A program made the translations under genes and the position numbers. Source: Gracilimonas sp. (GTDB lineage Bacteria; Bacteroidota; Rhodothermia; Balneolales; Balneolaceae). From it: a stretch of 64,000 bases of DNA. Within the stretch, counting starts at the first letter, position 1. Each line of letters opens with the position of its first letter. The notes under the pieces were generated by a model. It was given only the letters and a program-made list of their open reading frames with translations. It was not told where the DNA came from and ran no database searches. Positions 33,883 to 43,620 of this stretch are shown piece after piece. The stretch spans positions 1-64,000 of the forward strand of contig JAKURD010000002.1 of NCBI GenBank assembly GCA_022450045.1, written 5' to 3'.

Positions 33883-34641
33883 ATGAATAAAGGGCGATTA
33901 TTTATTTCCACTCTCATTTTATTTTGCTCTGTTTTTTCAATCTCTGCTTATGCTCAGTTTGAAGGACAGATATCCATGAATTTGTACAGCCAGGATAATG
34001 GTGAAACCGAGATCAATAAGTTAAATCTTTATGCCACTGCTGACAGGATTTTGATTAAGGGAGAAGAGCATTTTGATGTTATGAGCCAAATAGAGACTGA
34101 CGGAATTTTGATACGTAATGATCGAAAAGATTTTGTGATCATGACGAGCAAGGACCAGGCTTTACAGGTTACGAAAGTTGAGATCGAAGGATTGGTGGAT
34201 ATGATGGCAAGTTGGAGCGGGAATTCTTCCGATGACAAACCCACACGTAAAACTAAGTATAGTTTTTCTGATCGCACGCAGAATATTATGGGATATAAGA
34301 CTGCTGAATTCATCGTAGAGGATGTTGAAGAGCCCGGCAAGCATCTTTCCATATGGCTGACCAATGATATCGACGTTAACTGGGGAATGCTTGGAGAGCG
34401 CTGGAACAAACTGCCTGCCAAGATTGATGCTGAAGTAAATGGTATGGCTCAGGAGATTATCTTTAAAGGAAAGAATTTTCCGCTGAAGATCGAAGCCGTT
34501 GATAACGGCAAGCGGACCACCATTATGGACGTAACCAATGTGAACCGGTCAAGCGTTGCCAGGGCTATGGTTGAGGTTCCATCCGGGGTTTCTTTGATGA
34601 GCTTCAAAGATTTTGTATTTCAGATGATGATGCAGCAATAA
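33883..34641 (+). CDS. Exported DUF4412-type protein
   Basis: A 252-residue protein. A signal peptide (LFISTLILFCSVFSISAYAQ) is followed by a single beta-rich domain: FEGQISMNLYS, KLNLYATADRILIKG, the central KTAEFIVED and the end FKGKNFPLKIEAVDNGKRT. This layout matches DUF4412 proteins of Bacteroidota, which probably adopt a lipocalin- or LolA-like periplasmic fold; the function is unknown. It follows mnmA by 73 bp and ends at a bidirectional terminator. Confidence 0.75.
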   Translation: MNKGRLFISTLILFCSVFSISAYAQFEGQISMNLYSQDNGETEINKLNLYATADRILIKGEEHFDVMSQIETDGILIRNDRKDFVIMTSKDQALQVTKVEIEGLVDMMASWSGNSSDDKPTRKTKYSFSDRTQNIMGYKTAEFIVEDVEEPGKHLSIWLTNDIDVNWGMLGERWNKLPAKIDAEVNGMAQEIIFKGKNFPLKIEAVDNGKRTTIMDVTNVNRSSVARAMVEVPSGVSLMSFKDFVFQMMMQQ

Positions 34642-34666
34642 TCTTATTTACAAATAAGATTATATA

Positions 34667-34703
34667 AAAGCCCCGCAAAGAACTTTGTATGGGGCTTATT
34701 TTG
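34667..34703. terminator. Terminator between convergent genes
   Basis: AAGCCCC (34668-34674) pairs with GGGGCTT (34691-34697), followed by ATTTT on the plus strand and preceded by an A-rich stretch that serves the minus strand. A second small stem, AATCTTATTT..AAATAAGATT, lies just before it. It probably ends both the DUF4412 gene and the anti-sigma gene. Confidence 0.8.
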
Positions 34704-34706
34704 TGA

Positions 34707-35504
34707 TCACATATCACCTAACAAATACATATCGCCGGTAGGTTCGGGCATACCGCCTTTAGGCTCCATAGTGATGGCAAATGCTCCATCCGTAGCTGAA
34801 CTTCGAAGTTGTTCGATCTTAAAGAAGTTATCTCGTCCGGGTTCATCCACTGCAAAAACACCCGCACTTATAGGCTGGCCGTTCACAATAAACCAAAGCT
34901 GATAATCTTTGTCGATAGGTACGCTTGGGATATTGGCAACCTGAAGCAGTGCATTACCGCTCTCCTTATCCCAAACCACTTTTCCGTACCCGTTGGGACT
35001 CAGATCAGCCAATCCGTCCATCATCACAAGATCAACATCGCGGGCCTCTAAAATGGTTAAAAGTTCCTCTTTACGTTGAACCTCAGACTCGAGTCGTTCA
35101 ATAGTGATTTGCTGTTGGGAGATCATGGCTTCCTTACTCTGCACTTGTTCCCAAAGGTTACTGGAATATATAACCAAACCAATACTTGTAAATATAAAAA
35201 GTACAGATGCTGCAACGGCTAAACGGTACCAATTCGTTTTATAAATAATGGCATTTTTAGATTTTGTTTTTGAAGAAGCTTCAGCAACTTCCATGATCTT
35301 CTTTTTCACGGAAGGGGAGGGTGGTACATCTGGTTGCAGGGTTGCTATCTCAGAAGCTGCAGCTTTCAGTTCATGATAAAGAAGTAGTTGTTCTTCATCA
35401 GCCTGAGCTAATAGTTGCTGAAATTCTCTTTCCTCACTTTCGCTCAGCGCATTGAGTACATAGCCTGCACAAAGCTCTGTAAATGTGTCGTTCTTGTTAC
35501 TCAT
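34707..35504 (-). CDS. RskA-like transmembrane anti-sigma factor
   Basis: A 265-residue membrane protein. The N-terminal cytosolic anti-sigma domain (LCAGYVLNALSESEEREFQQ) is followed by one transmembrane helix (about residues 93-113, LAVAASVLFIFTSIGLVIY), a periplasmic coiled coil (residues about 120-150) and an RskA C-terminal domain (YGKVVWDKES, YQLWFIVNGQPISAGVF). It should sequester the ECF sigma encoded just upstream and release it on proteolysis. It overlaps that gene by 4 bp. The signal is unknown. Confidence 0.9.
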   Translation of the reverse strand: MSNKNDTFTELCAGYVLNALSESEEREFQQLLAQADEEQLLLYHELKAAASEIATLQPDVPPSPSVKKKIMEVAEASSKTKSKNAIIYKTNWYRLAVAASVLFIFTSIGLVIYSSNLWEQVQSKEAMISQQQITIERLESEVQRKEELLTILEARDVDLVMMDGLADLSPNGYGKVVWDKESGNALLQVANIPSVPIDKDYQLWFIVNGQPISAGVFAVDEPGRDNFFKIEQLRSSATDGAFAITMEPKGGMPEPTGDMYLLGDM

Positions 35505-36118
35505 AATTCTATGCCCTTCGTTAAAAGCTCTTTTAGTTTTATCATGCCATCCCGCATTCTCGTTTTTACCGTTCCCAAGGGAATGTCAAATTCCTCGGAG
35601 ATCTCACTTTGGCTCATGCCGCTGAAGTAAGCCACTTGTAAAACCTTTTTCTGTTTTTCTGAGATCTGATCCAAAGCCTGATGAACCTTTTTTGCACGTT
35701 CTTTTAAGATCGTGTTTTCCAAAGGATCTGACTCCTCGGAATACAAAGGATGAAAAACATCTTCATCATCCAGGCTGGTCGATTGTTTTTTCTGTTCTTT
35801 ATATACCTTAGACCGTAAACGGTCGATGGATCTATTTCGTGTCAACGTGACAACCCAGGTATATACAGTACCTCTTTCAAGGTCAAACTTTTCTGCATTC
35901 TGCCAAATTTTGATAAACACTTCCTGCAATAAGTCTTCGGCTTCCTCTCTTTTCTTAAGGATGGAAAGAATCAGCCCAAAAAGCAGTCCGTTATAATTAT
36001 CATAAAGTTCAGAAAGGGCAGACGTATCTCTCGTTTTAATACGAGCCATGAGCTCACGATCCCTTTCCTCATCTTTTGTGAGGATCTTGCCAATGGTCGT
36101 CAGTATGAAAAAAAGCAT
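35501..36118 (-). CDS. ECF-type RNA polymerase sigma factor (SigK-like)
   Basis: A 205-residue sigma-70 family ECF factor. Region 2 is ALSELYDNYNGLLFGLILSIL through EEAEDLLQEVFIKIWQ and VYTWVVTLTRNRSIDRLR. Region 4 is QKKVLQVAYFSGMSQSEISEEFDIPLGTVKTR. The first 15 residues (MLFFILTTIG) are hydrophobic and unusual, so the true start may be internal. Pairing with an RskA anti-sigma and translational coupling indicate a membrane-signal-controlled regulon, perhaps including its own operon. Confidence 0.93.
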   Translation of the reverse strand: MLFFILTTIGKILTKDEERDRELMARIKTRDTSALSELYDNYNGLLFGLILSILKKREEAEDLLQEVFIKIWQNAEKFDLERGTVYTWVVTLTRNRSIDRLRSKVYKEQKKQSTSLDDEDVFHPLYSEESDPLENTILKERAKKVHQALDQISEKQKKVLQVAYFSGMSQSEISEEFDIPLGTVKTRMRDGMIKLKELLTKGIEL

Positions 36119-36208
36119 AGGTTATGTTGATATAATGATATACGCAGTAAGCCCCAAACCGGATTGACTAACTGATAAATTGATGATGTTAATAAAAGGA
36201 ATATAGAT

Positions 36209-38251
36209 TCATTTAACGAACTCTTTCTTCATTTCATTTATGTCCGTAATTGGGCTCTCACAGGTAAATTGCTCGCATACATACAGAGTAGGTTCGCCTT
36301 CAATCATATTCTGGTTTGAAGTGTATGCGGCAACTTCATCTAACTTGCTGTGGGATGAATCTGACTTAATATGATGCACGGTGAAGGGGGAGAAGTTCTT
36401 CTTAAATAAACGGAGTACTTCATCAGTCTCATTTACTGCTGTAGCAGCCAAAGTGATCTCCCTGGTTTTTGCATTGAGGAACTGAATGGATTGCATGCTG
36501 TGGCAAATACTGGCTCCGGAACGGATTAAGTCAGCTGAAAAAGCCTGGCCGACCTTGTCTGCGTAATCTTCAAGATCGGTCTTGCCTGTAAGCCTGCTTA
36601 ATCGGATCAAATTCATCATAGCCGCTGAGTTGGAAGAGGGGATGGCTCCGTCAAAGATCTGGCGCTGGCGACCGTAAACCTGGTCTTCATCAGAAATGCT
36701 AAAAAAGAAGCCGTCTTTGTCTTTATCCCAGAACAGATCAATAAACTGCTGATTAAAATCGATCGCTTTCTGTAGATACTGTGATTTGAAAGTCGCCTCA
36801 TACAATTCGATGTACGCCCAGATCAAAAAGGCATAATCATCCGCCATTGCGATAATTCCGGCTTCATCATCTTTAAAACGATGAAGGAGTTTGCCAGGGC
36901 TAACAAGGTGTTCTTCTACAAACTGAGCAGCTTTTTCAGCCCTATCAATAAACTGCTGCTCGCTGAATGCAAATCCTGCTTTTGCCAAGGCAGCTATTAT
37001 GAGACCATTCCAGTCGGTAAGTATCTTATCATCAAGAAGCGGATGAATCTGTTTTTTTCTTTCCTCAAATAAAGCATTTTGAATACTGCTGAACCACTCA
37101 GATTCCTCCTTATTCAATTCTTTTGAGAGGTGAGGAATATTCTTACTTGTCTTTTTCCCGGAAGACTCATCCTCGAAATTCCCCTCAGATACAATTCCAA
37201 ACAGTTCATTGAATTTTGCGGCATCTTCTGAAGAAAGAACAGAATCGATTTCCGCCTTTTCCCAAACGTAAAACTTTCCTTCTTCACCTTCGCTGTCAGC
37301 GTCTTCTGCAGAATAAAATCCGCCACCCGGGTGGCTTAGATTTCTCTCAAGATAATCGGCTATTTCATATACCGTTTGCTTAAAAAGTGGTTTTTGTGTG
37401 GCCTGAAAGCATTCTGTATAGGCCATCATAAGCAGGGCCTGATCGTACAGCATTTTCTCAAAATGGGGGAGCAGCCACTCCCTGTCGGTAGAATATCGGT
37501 GAAATCCAAAGCCAATATGATCCCAGATTCCACCCAACCGCATTTGCGTTATAGTTTCGGAGACCATGTCTATAAATCGATCCTCACCGGTCAATTTCCA
37601 CTGCCGGAGGAGGAACATCAGATTATGAGGGCTTGGGAATTTAGGTGCCTCACCAAATCCACCGTGTTTAGGGTCAAAGCGCTGGGTAAGTTGTTCGGCT
37701 GCAAAATCCACAGCTTCCATACCGGGAAATTTTCCACTTTCAAACTCCTGTGATTTAGTAAATCCCTCACGAATTTTAGCCGTAGCTTTTTCAACGCGTT
37801 TAGGTTCATTTTTCCACATTCCCACCACTCCGGGAATCAATTGCCTGAGTCCGATCCGGTTAAAACGAGCTTCTTTTGGGATGTATGTCCCTGCAAAAAA
37901 GGGTTCTTTACCCGGAGTCATAATGATGGTAAGAGGCCAGCCGCCGTGCCCGGTCAACATCTGGCACACCGTCATATAGGTGCTGTCGATATCAGGGCGT
38001 TCTTCCCGATCTACTTTCACATTTACGAAAGCCTCATTCATCAACTTGGCGATGTCGGGATCTTCAAAACTCTCATGAGCCATCACATGGCACCAATGAC
38101 ACGTGGCGTAACCAATGGAGAGAAAGACCGGTTTATTTTCTGCTTTAGCTTTAGTGAAGGCTTCTTTTCCCCAGGGATACCAATCTACGGGATTATCGGC
38201 GTGTTGCTGTAAATAAGGGCTTTTTTCTGAAGCGAGTTTATTTGGCATCAA
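36209..38251 (-). CDS. YyaL/SSP411-family thioredoxin-domain protein (DUF255)
   Basis: A 680-residue protein. The N-terminal thioredoxin-like domain (residues about 1-160) begins [20 protein letters not shown] and has the CHWC motif, followed by [11 protein letters not shown] and [11 protein letters not shown]. The remainder is an (alpha/alpha)6 barrel like glycoside-processing epimerases ([33 protein letters not shown]). The family is widespread and its enzymatic role is unsettled. It overlaps the end of mgsA by about 14 bp, so the two are probably co-transcribed. ATG at 38251 or 38248 may start it. Confidence 0.9.
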   Translation of the reverse strand: MMPNKLASEKSPYLQQHADNPVDWYPWGKEAFTKAKAENKPVFLSIGYATCHWCHVMAHESFEDPDIAKLMNEAFVNVKVDREERPDIDSTYMTVCQMLTGHGGWPLTIIMTPGKEPFFAGTYIPKEARFNRIGLRQLIPGVVGMWKNEPKRVEKATAKIREGFTKSQEFESGKFPGMEAVDFAAEQLTQRFDPKHGGFGEAPKFPSPHNLMFLLRQWKLTGEDRFIDMVSETITQMRLGGIWDHIGFGFHRYSTDREWLLPHFEKMLYDQALLMMAYTECFQATQKPLFKQTVYEIADYLERNLSHPGGGFYSAEDADSEGEEGKFYVWEKAEIDSVLSSEDAAKFNELFGIVSEGNFEDESSGKKTSKNIPHLSKELNKEESEWFSSIQNALFEERKKQIHPLLDDKILTDWNGLIIAALAKAGFAFSEQQFIDRAEKAAQFVEEHLVSPGKLLHRFKDDEAGIIAMADDYAFLIWAYIELYEATFKSQYLQKAIDFNQQFIDLFWDKDKDGFFFSISDEDQVYGRQRQIFDGAIPSSNSAAMMNLIRLSRLTGKTDLEDYADKVGQAFSADLIRSGASICHSMQSIQFLNAKTREITLAATAVNETDEVLRLFKKNFSPFTVHHIKSDSSHSKLDEVAAYTSNQNMIEGEPTLYVCEQFTCESPITDINEMKKEFVK

Positions 38252-38729
38252 AATCTTTATTAAAACGTTTACTGTAATCTACTATGAAGCGGTCATATTT
38301 GGATTTCATTAGCGAGGACGTGATAAGAAAATCAGCTGAAGACCGGTTACACGCCATTGGAATGTTATAGACGATGCTAATTCGCTGAAGAGCTTTTACA
38401 TCCACATCATGGGGCTGAGCTTGCAATGGGTCCCAGAAAAAGATCATTACATCTATTTCATTTTGGACGATTGCAGTACCAATCTGAAGGTCGCCTCCCA
38501 GCGGGCCACTCTTAAATCTGAAAACGGGTAATCCTGTTTTTTCCGATACTAATTTTCCGGTAGTTCCGGTGCCAAACAGGTTATGGTTTGAAAGGTGCTC
38601 ACTGTTGTATTCTGCCCAATCCAGCAGGTCCATTTTCCGGTGATCGTGAGCGATAAGGGCGATATTTTTTTTGGGTTTCATGGGCTGAATGGAATCAGCA
38701 ATGGAAGGGTGTATTTTCTTAGCAGACAT
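38238..38729 (-). CDS. mgsA: Methylglyoxal synthase
   Basis: A 163-residue enzyme converting dihydroxyacetone phosphate to methylglyoxal and phosphate, a glycolytic bypass under phosphate stress. Family hallmarks are [10 protein letters not shown], the phosphate loop [17 protein letters not shown] with the catalytic Asp, [18 protein letters not shown] with the His and Asp, and IPMACN. The first 16 residues extend beyond the usual start, and an internal ATG before KPKKNIAL is possible. It overlaps the YyaL gene. Confidence 0.94.
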   Translation of the reverse strand: MSAKKIHPSIADSIQPMKPKKNIALIAHDHRKMDLLDWAEYNSEHLSNHNLFGTGTTGKLVSEKTGLPVFRFKSGPLGGDLQIGTAIVQNEIDVMIFFWDPLQAQPHDVDVKALQRISIVYNIPMACNRSSADFLITSSLMKSKYDRFIVDYSKRFNKDFDAK

Positions 38730-38855
38730 ATGTTAAACTTATTTGAGTGAGTAATGATTAACTAAAGATGCGAAGTGGCCGGCAATTATAAAAATGATTA
38801 TGGGGAGATAATGAATTGGTAACGGTTCCAATTTTATTAAAAAAGAGAAAAGACT
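38730..38855. other. Leader of mgsA, no gene seen
   Basis: Together with the MITE-like element that follows, this makes a 322-bp gap. The 126 bp nearest mgsA are AT-rich and must hold its promoter. I recognise no specific site. Confidence 0.35.
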
Positions 38856-39057
38856 AAATAACATGAATTCGATATAAAGCCCATCCGTTGAACACGTTGA
38901 ATGGTCATTTCGCTGCGAATGACTGAAACCCTATGGTGTGCAAGGAATCGAATACGGAATTAATGGCAATACTTAGATTTTCCCGTCTCCACGGGAAGGG
39001 CCACAAGCATCCATTTTCTCCTTTTACCTTAGTTTTTATCTCCAACTGACGTTAAAT
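38856..39057. mobile_element. MITE-like element copy 2 (terminal inverted repeats, no gene)
   Basis: A non-coding unit of about 200 bp homologous along its whole length and in the same orientation to 11572-11771. Shared blocks are CATGAATTCG, GTTGAA, GTCATTTCGCTGCGAATG, CGAATAC, TCTCCACGGGAA and the 3' part CCTTTTACCTTAG. The terminal repeats are more decayed than in copy 1 (ATAACATGAATTCG against TTAACGTCAGTTGG read inward). The right terminus includes TTAA at 39052-39055, which is the stop codon of the cyclase gene on the minus strand. Confidence 0.65.
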
Positions 39058-40899
39058 AACCAATCGCATAGGAGGGTGTTCAAGGCGGATTTGTTTCACC
39101 TTGAATTCTTCATCATCAAATCCTTTAAGCTCTTTTAGATTTTCTTTGATAAAGAAAGCTTCCGAGTGTTTGTCGAGATACAATTGTACATCCGGATGAT
39201 TAAAGACAGCTTCGGAAACCATGATTTCTTTTTCGGAGGCCGAATCAACAAGCCTTGAAGCTATATTAACCGTAGTTCCGAAATAATCGATTCGGCCATT
39301 CAGATTTACAGCAGTACAATCTCCATAATGAATGCCTGCTTTTATCTTAAAAGCTTCACCAACGGAAGAGGAGGTTGTAAATATTTGCTGAATTCGTTGT
39401 ACAGCCTTGAGTGCTGAAACCGGTTCCCAGAAAACAGCCATCACCGAGTCACCGATCGTTTTAACGATCCCGCCGCGTTCTTCGGCCACGATCTGTTGTA
39501 TGATCTTAAAATGCCCCATAACACGACCGATGGCGGATTCGTCTCCTTCTTTCACATAAAGTTCTGTGGAATTCATCATGTCGGTGAAGAGCATAGTTAC
39601 TTCAGAAGCTTTTACCTTGCTTGTTTCCTTCAATGTTTCCTTGGAAAAAAGTTGAGTGAAATCAACCGAAGAACTCACTTCACTGGCATAAATAGCCTCT
39701 TCTTTCCAGTTTAGCTTGTCTATAAAACAAACCATATTACTTGAAGAATGATTGCTTATACTCAGGTTGGGTTCCTGGGAGATCGTGACCTCCTGTCCGT
39801 CCAGCTCCTTGTCTGTTATAAAAATATTTACATTCTCAGCCCCCTCATCACGAACATGTAAGACCAAATGGCCGTCGTGATTATGCGTTCTGAATAAATA
39901 CGTTCCAACTTCTAATTTAAGTTGCGGATACCGTTCATCTCCAATACTAAGTGATTGCTGTATTACCCGATGAGGCTTAGTACCAGGACCGCCCAGACAA
40001 TAATTTTTATCCGAAATTTTACGAATGAGGGGATGAGGTTTAAAAACAAGGTGCATATTCCGGTTGAAGTCCATGGTATAATCAGACTCACAATCTTCGC
40101 AATACAGGTGCACTCTTGCTTCCTTCATCTTGCGGAAGTTATTTTTCGGAGATTTACATTTTGGACAGCACACATCCCAGCTGAAATCAAGTATGTCAAG
40201 TTTTGCCGCATGGAGGAATACATTCAATACAGAGTATTTTTTCTCTCCCCAATATTCAGCCAATGAATAGGGGTGAATGCGTTCAAGGTCTTCATCATCA
40301 GCGTATCGTATTAATTCAATAAGCCGGCTAACAATTCGGCGTCTTTTACTTGCCTCGACCAGGTCTTCGGTAAGTCTTTTCAGTTTTCGATCCGCTCCTC
40401 TAACCAATTTTTTTGGTTTCGATACTTGGTATGGTTTCAGGTCTTGTGAAACGGCTTTTTCAACTTGGTCGAGATATGCCGACAGTCGCCTTTTTAGGAT
40501 ATAATTGATATAGAGTTTAATAAAATAAGAAATGCTAAAGCTGGATGGGATGAGCTGAATTTTTGTAATCAGCTTGGTTCCGAGATCAGATGGGATACAT
40601 TCAAGTGAAATTTTTAATTCCTTAAGGAGGCCCAATTTGTATTCTCTTTTTACCCGGTACCGATACGGGGTTTCCCATGAGTAAGGCTCTTCCAGCCAAG
40701 TTACGTAAGATTTTAACTTATTATGGCCAAGTTCTAAATACCCTTTTGGGGTATTGCGAGAGAGGGAAGTCAACTGTACAGGTGTGGCTCCAAGCTTTTT
40801 GAAAAGCCTGCTGGTATCCGAGATGTACGGCCAAAGTTGTACAGGAGATGCCGCAAGGTTAAACTCCCAAGTATATAATTGTTGTTGTCCTTCCTTCAT
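39052..40899 (-). CDS. Class III adenylate/guanylate cyclase with SRPBCC-like and zinc-ribbon domains
   Basis: A 615-residue soluble protein with no membrane helix. Residues about 1-150 look like an SRPBCC/START-like fold (YTWEFNLAASPVQLWPYI). A basic helix follows, then a segment with CCPKC and CEDC pairs (about residues 243-275) that could be a zinc ribbon. The C-terminal cyclase domain has LFTDMMNST and TIGDSVMAVF (metal Asp residues) and FGTTVNIASRLV with the Asn/Arg transition-state pair. Thr precedes VN where the purine-selecting residue lies, so cAMP is likely but not proven. The DUF5939-type layout is known in other bacteria. The stop codon lies in a MITE-like terminus. Confidence 0.85.
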   Translation of the reverse strand: MKEGQQQLYTWEFNLAASPVQLWPYISDTSRLFKKLGATPVQLTSLSRNTPKGYLELGHNKLKSYVTWLEEPYSWETPYRYRVKREYKLGLLKELKISLECIPSDLGTKLITKIQLIPSSFSISYFIKLYINYILKRRLSAYLDQVEKAVSQDLKPYQVSKPKKLVRGADRKLKRLTEDLVEASKRRRIVSRLIELIRYADDEDLERIHPYSLAEYWGEKKYSVLNVFLHAAKLDILDFSWDVCCPKCKSPKNNFRKMKEARVHLYCEDCESDYTMDFNRNMHLVFKPHPLIRKISDKNYCLGGPGTKPHRVIQQSLSIGDERYPQLKLEVGTYLFRTHNHDGHLVLHVRDEGAENVNIFITDKELDGQEVTISQEPNLSISNHSSSNMVCFIDKLNWKEEAIYASEVSSSVDFTQLFSKETLKETSKVKASEVTMLFTDMMNSTELYVKEGDESAIGRVMGHFKIIQQIVAEERGGIVKTIGDSVMAVFWEPVSALKAVQRIQQIFTTSSSVGEAFKIKAGIHYGDCTAVNLNGRIDYFGTTVNIASRLVDSASEKEIMVSEAVFNHPDVQLYLDKHSEAFFIKENLKELKGFDDEEFKVKQIRLEHPPMRLVI

Positions 40900-41047
40900 A
40901 CTAATAATCTAACCAACTAACTCTAAGTAATAAGTAAAAGTAAAGTATAAAAGGTTCGAATCTTGATGAATGAACCCGTATCTTTACGGAACACTAAATA
41001 GAGTTACTATAACGGCAAATGTTACAAAATTTTAACATACAATAATA

Positions 41048-41479
41048 ATGGCAGAAGAAAGAACACTGACTATTCTCAAACCCGATTGTGTACGTAAAGA
41101 ACTGATCGGTGAAGTAACAAAACGAATTCAGGAAGCCGGTTTTAAGATCCTGGCAATGAAAATGACCCGCCTCACTAAAGATATCGCCGGCGGATTTTAT
41201 GCAGTTCACAAAGAACGGCCTTTTTACAATGAGCTGTGCGAATTTATGAGCAGCGGTGCCTGTGTGCCAATGATCCTCGAAAAAGAAAATGCGATCGCTG
41301 ACTTTAGAACATTTATTGGTGCTACCAATCCTGCTGAAGCTGATGAAGGTACCATTCGTGCCGAATTTGCGGATAGCCTTGGGGAGAACATCATTCATGG
41401 ATCCGATTCTGTAGAGAACGGAAAGATTGAAGCGGCTTATTTTTTCCCTGGATCTGAAGTTGTGGCAAATCAGGCTTAA
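41048..41479 (+). CDS. ndk: Nucleoside diphosphate kinase
   Basis: A 143-residue enzyme of normal length that transfers the gamma-phosphate between NTPs and NDPs through a phosphohistidine. The active-site loop is NIIHGSDS (H117), the N-terminus is [11 protein letters not shown], and the KPN-loop-type segment and [18 protein letters not shown] are conserved. Monocistronic, with its own terminator. Confidence 0.96.
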   Translation: MAEERTLTILKPDCVRKELIGEVTKRIQEAGFKILAMKMTRLTKDIAGGFYAVHKERPFYNELCEFMSSGACVPMILEKENAIADFRTFIGATNPAEADEGTIRAEFADSLGENIIHGSDSVENGKIEAAYFFPGSEVVANQA

Positions 41480-41507
41480 CTAATTTGTTACGGCCATACT
41501 ACATTAG

Positions 41508-41542
41508 AGCCCTGTACATTAATTTTGTAAAGGGTTTTTTTT
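41508..41542 (+). terminator. Rho-independent terminator after ndk
   Basis: CCCT-G-TACA (41510-41518) pairs with TGTA-A-AGGG (41526-41534), followed by eight T residues. It lies 30 bp after the ndk stop and before the DUF1343 gene. Confidence 0.8.
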
Positions 41543-41563
41543 ATGGAATAAAATAATGGCAAA

Positions 41564-42787
41564 ATGAGAACTGCTTACATATATATGGTTTCAATACTAA
41601 TAATACTTTTAGGTTGTAACACCCGGCATGTTGAACAGCAACCGAAGGTGAAGCTTGGTATAGAAGTATTATTAGAGAGTCATCTGCCTGAATTAGAGGG
41701 AAAAAGAGTTGGATTACTTATGAACCCAACTTCGCGTGTCAACGGAGTCCATATGGTTGATACGCTATTGAATTCAGGGGTGAATGTAACTGCGCTTTTT
41801 GCAGCTGAGCATGGTTTCAGGGGACAAGCCGGTGCCGGGGAAATCATAGAGGATGGCATAGATCATGAAACCGGGTTACCTGTTTTTTCTCTGTATGGTT
41901 CATCCAAAAAGCCAACTGCCAAGATGCTTGAATATGTGGATGTAATTCTATTTGACCTCCCGGATATGGGGGTCAGGTTTTATACCTACAATGCTACCAT
42001 GGGGTTGGTAATGGAAGCCGTGGGAGAAAATGATAAAGAGCTTTGGATACTGGATCGTCCAAATCCATTAGGAGGGGAGTATGTTGCGGGGTGGATCTTG
42101 CAAGAAGAGTACAAATCCTTTGTAGGCTTTTATCCCGTGCCCATCATTTATGGAATGACAATGGGGGAATTGGCACAGATGGCCGTTGGAGAGGATTGGC
42201 TTGAGTTAGAGCAAACCCCGAATTATCGGATCATCAAGGCGGCGGGATGGCAACGCGATATGTTATGGCCTGAAACCGGACTGGAGTGGATTCCACCGTC
42301 TCCAAATCTCCCAACTTTTGAGCATGCTTTTGCCTATTCCGGGACAGTTATTTTTGAAGGAACAAATCTCTCTGAAGGAAGAGGAACCGAGAATCCATTC
42401 CTGATGATAGGTTCCCCTGATCTGAATTTTTCAGCCTCAGAGCTGGATTCTATTCAGGAAAAGTATGCTGTTAGGATTGATTCTGTTGCTTTTGAACCGA
42501 GATCAATTCCCGGTAAAGCACTTTCTCCTAAGTGGGAGGGGGAATTGTGCTATGGATTTCGTTTGTCCTTTCCGGAAGGATATTCAGAAACGGACCCCCT
42601 TAAACTTGGGATTGTGTTATTGGAGTTTGCCGGCAACCATACCAATAATTTCGAGATCAAGCCATTTGTCAACAATTTGTTTGGCATTGATCTGAAAACT
42701 GCCATTGAAAACAACGAAAAACTTCCACCTTGGGAAGAAGAGGTCGCATTCTTTAAAGAAAAAAGAGCTGACTATTTATTGTACTGA
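41564..42787 (+). CDS. DUF1343 lipoprotein, NamZ-like exo-beta-N-acetylmuramidase
   Basis: A 407-residue exported protein with a lipobox-like signal (ILIILLGC). Conserved blocks are KRVGLLMNPTSRVNG, LFAAEHGFRG, LPVFSLYG, ILFDLPDMGVRFYTY, LDRPNPLGG, YGMTMGELAQ, EWIPPSPNLPTFEHA and FEGTNLSEGRGTENPF. DUF1343 includes NamZ of Bacillus, which removes terminal N-acetylmuramic acid from peptidoglycan fragments, so a role in cell-wall recycling is inferred. No other muropeptide recycling gene is nearby. Confidence 0.88.
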   Translation: MRTAYIYMVSILIILLGCNTRHVEQQPKVKLGIEVLLESHLPELEGKRVGLLMNPTSRVNGVHMVDTLLNSGVNVTALFAAEHGFRGQAGAGEIIEDGIDHETGLPVFSLYGSSKKPTAKMLEYVDVILFDLPDMGVRFYTYNATMGLVMEAVGENDKELWILDRPNPLGGEYVAGWILQEEYKSFVGFYPVPIIYGMTMGELAQMAVGEDWLELEQTPNYRIIKAAGWQRDMLWPETGLEWIPPSPNLPTFEHAFAYSGTVIFEGTNLSEGRGTENPFLMIGSPDLNFSASELDSIQEKYAVRIDSVAFEPRSIPGKALSPKWEGELCYGFRLSFPEGYSETDPLKLGIVLLEFAGNHTNNFEIKPFVNNLFGIDLKTAIENNEKLPPWEEEVAFFKEKRADYLLY

Positions 42788-42794
42788 TGGATGG

Positions 42795-43541
42795 TTATTG
42801 TTTCTTCCGTCTCATCCATTCATAACTTACAAGGGCTGCACTTACAGAAGCATTCAGTGATTCCACATTATTTACCATGGGTATGTTAAGGATAGTATCG
42901 CAGCGTTTTAGGTTTTCATGATGAATACCCTCGCCTTCACTTCCTATCATGAAAGCAATGGGGCGATCCAGATCTGCTTCCCACAACGTTTGTTTGGCCT
43001 CACCATCTAACCCAACAATAGTAAATCCTGTGGCTTTAAGATCCTTAAGCCCCTGATTTACATCATGAACCCGAATAATGGGTATTTTTCCCGCCGTACC
43101 GGCTGAAGTTTTAAATACAGTAGCATTTACAGGAGCTTGATTTTGCATGGGGATGATCACAGCCTCTATTCCTGCAGCAGCAGCGGAGCGAAGGATGGCT
43201 CCAAAGTTGTGGGGGTCTTCAATTCCATGCAGTAATAACACAGCTGGATTTTTAGAAAGAATCAGTGTCTCAACCCAATCAAAGAAGTTTGTGTACTGCG
43301 CTGCACTTAATTGCGCAACAAATCCCTGATCAGCTACTCTTCCTACCAAGCTATATATTTTTGCTCCGGGAACCTTTACTAAAGGGACTCCGTTTTTCTG
43401 AGAAAGCTCATTGATATTCTGGTAAGTACTGGGCTTTATGCTATTTTTTACAAATACCTTATCTACTTCGTTTGGTCGATCTTGAAGGATTTCTTCTACC
43501 GGATTGCGCCCGTAGATCAAAAAGTTATCTGGTTTTGTCAT
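42795..43541 (-). CDS. rlmB: 23S rRNA 2'-O-methyltransferase RlmB (SpoU/TrmH family)
   Basis: A 248-residue knotted SPOUT methyltransferase. The N-terminal substrate-binding domain (FLIYGRNPVEEIL) is followed by SpoU motif 1 LLHGIEDPHNFGAILRSA, motif 2 FMIGSEGEGI and motif 3 IPMVNNVESLNASVSAA. It methylates the ribose of G2251 in 23S rRNA in E. coli. Length and motifs fit RlmB rather than TrmH. Converges with the DUF1343 gene. Confidence 0.9.
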   Translation of the reverse strand: MTKPDNFLIYGRNPVEEILQDRPNEVDKVFVKNSIKPSTYQNINELSQKNGVPLVKVPGAKIYSLVGRVADQGFVAQLSAAQYTNFFDWVETLILSKNPAVLLLHGIEDPHNFGAILRSAAAAGIEAVIIPMQNQAPVNATVFKTSAGTAGKIPIIRVHDVNQGLKDLKATGFTIVGLDGEAKQTLWEADLDRPIAFMIGSEGEGIHHENLKRCDTILNIPMVNNVESLNASVSAALVSYEWMRRKKQ

Positions 43542-43620
43542 AATTTATTTTAAAGTCGTTTTACTTTAGTTATAATAAGGTAAAGAAGGTTAGTACTCAG
43601 GTTAGCAAAAAATAAAGTAC

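Noticed and set aside
40979..40986. TATCTTTA upstream of ndk as a promoter element
   Set aside because: Last base departs from TAnnTTTG, it is inside a small palindrome and the distance to ATG is long, so support was too weak to list.
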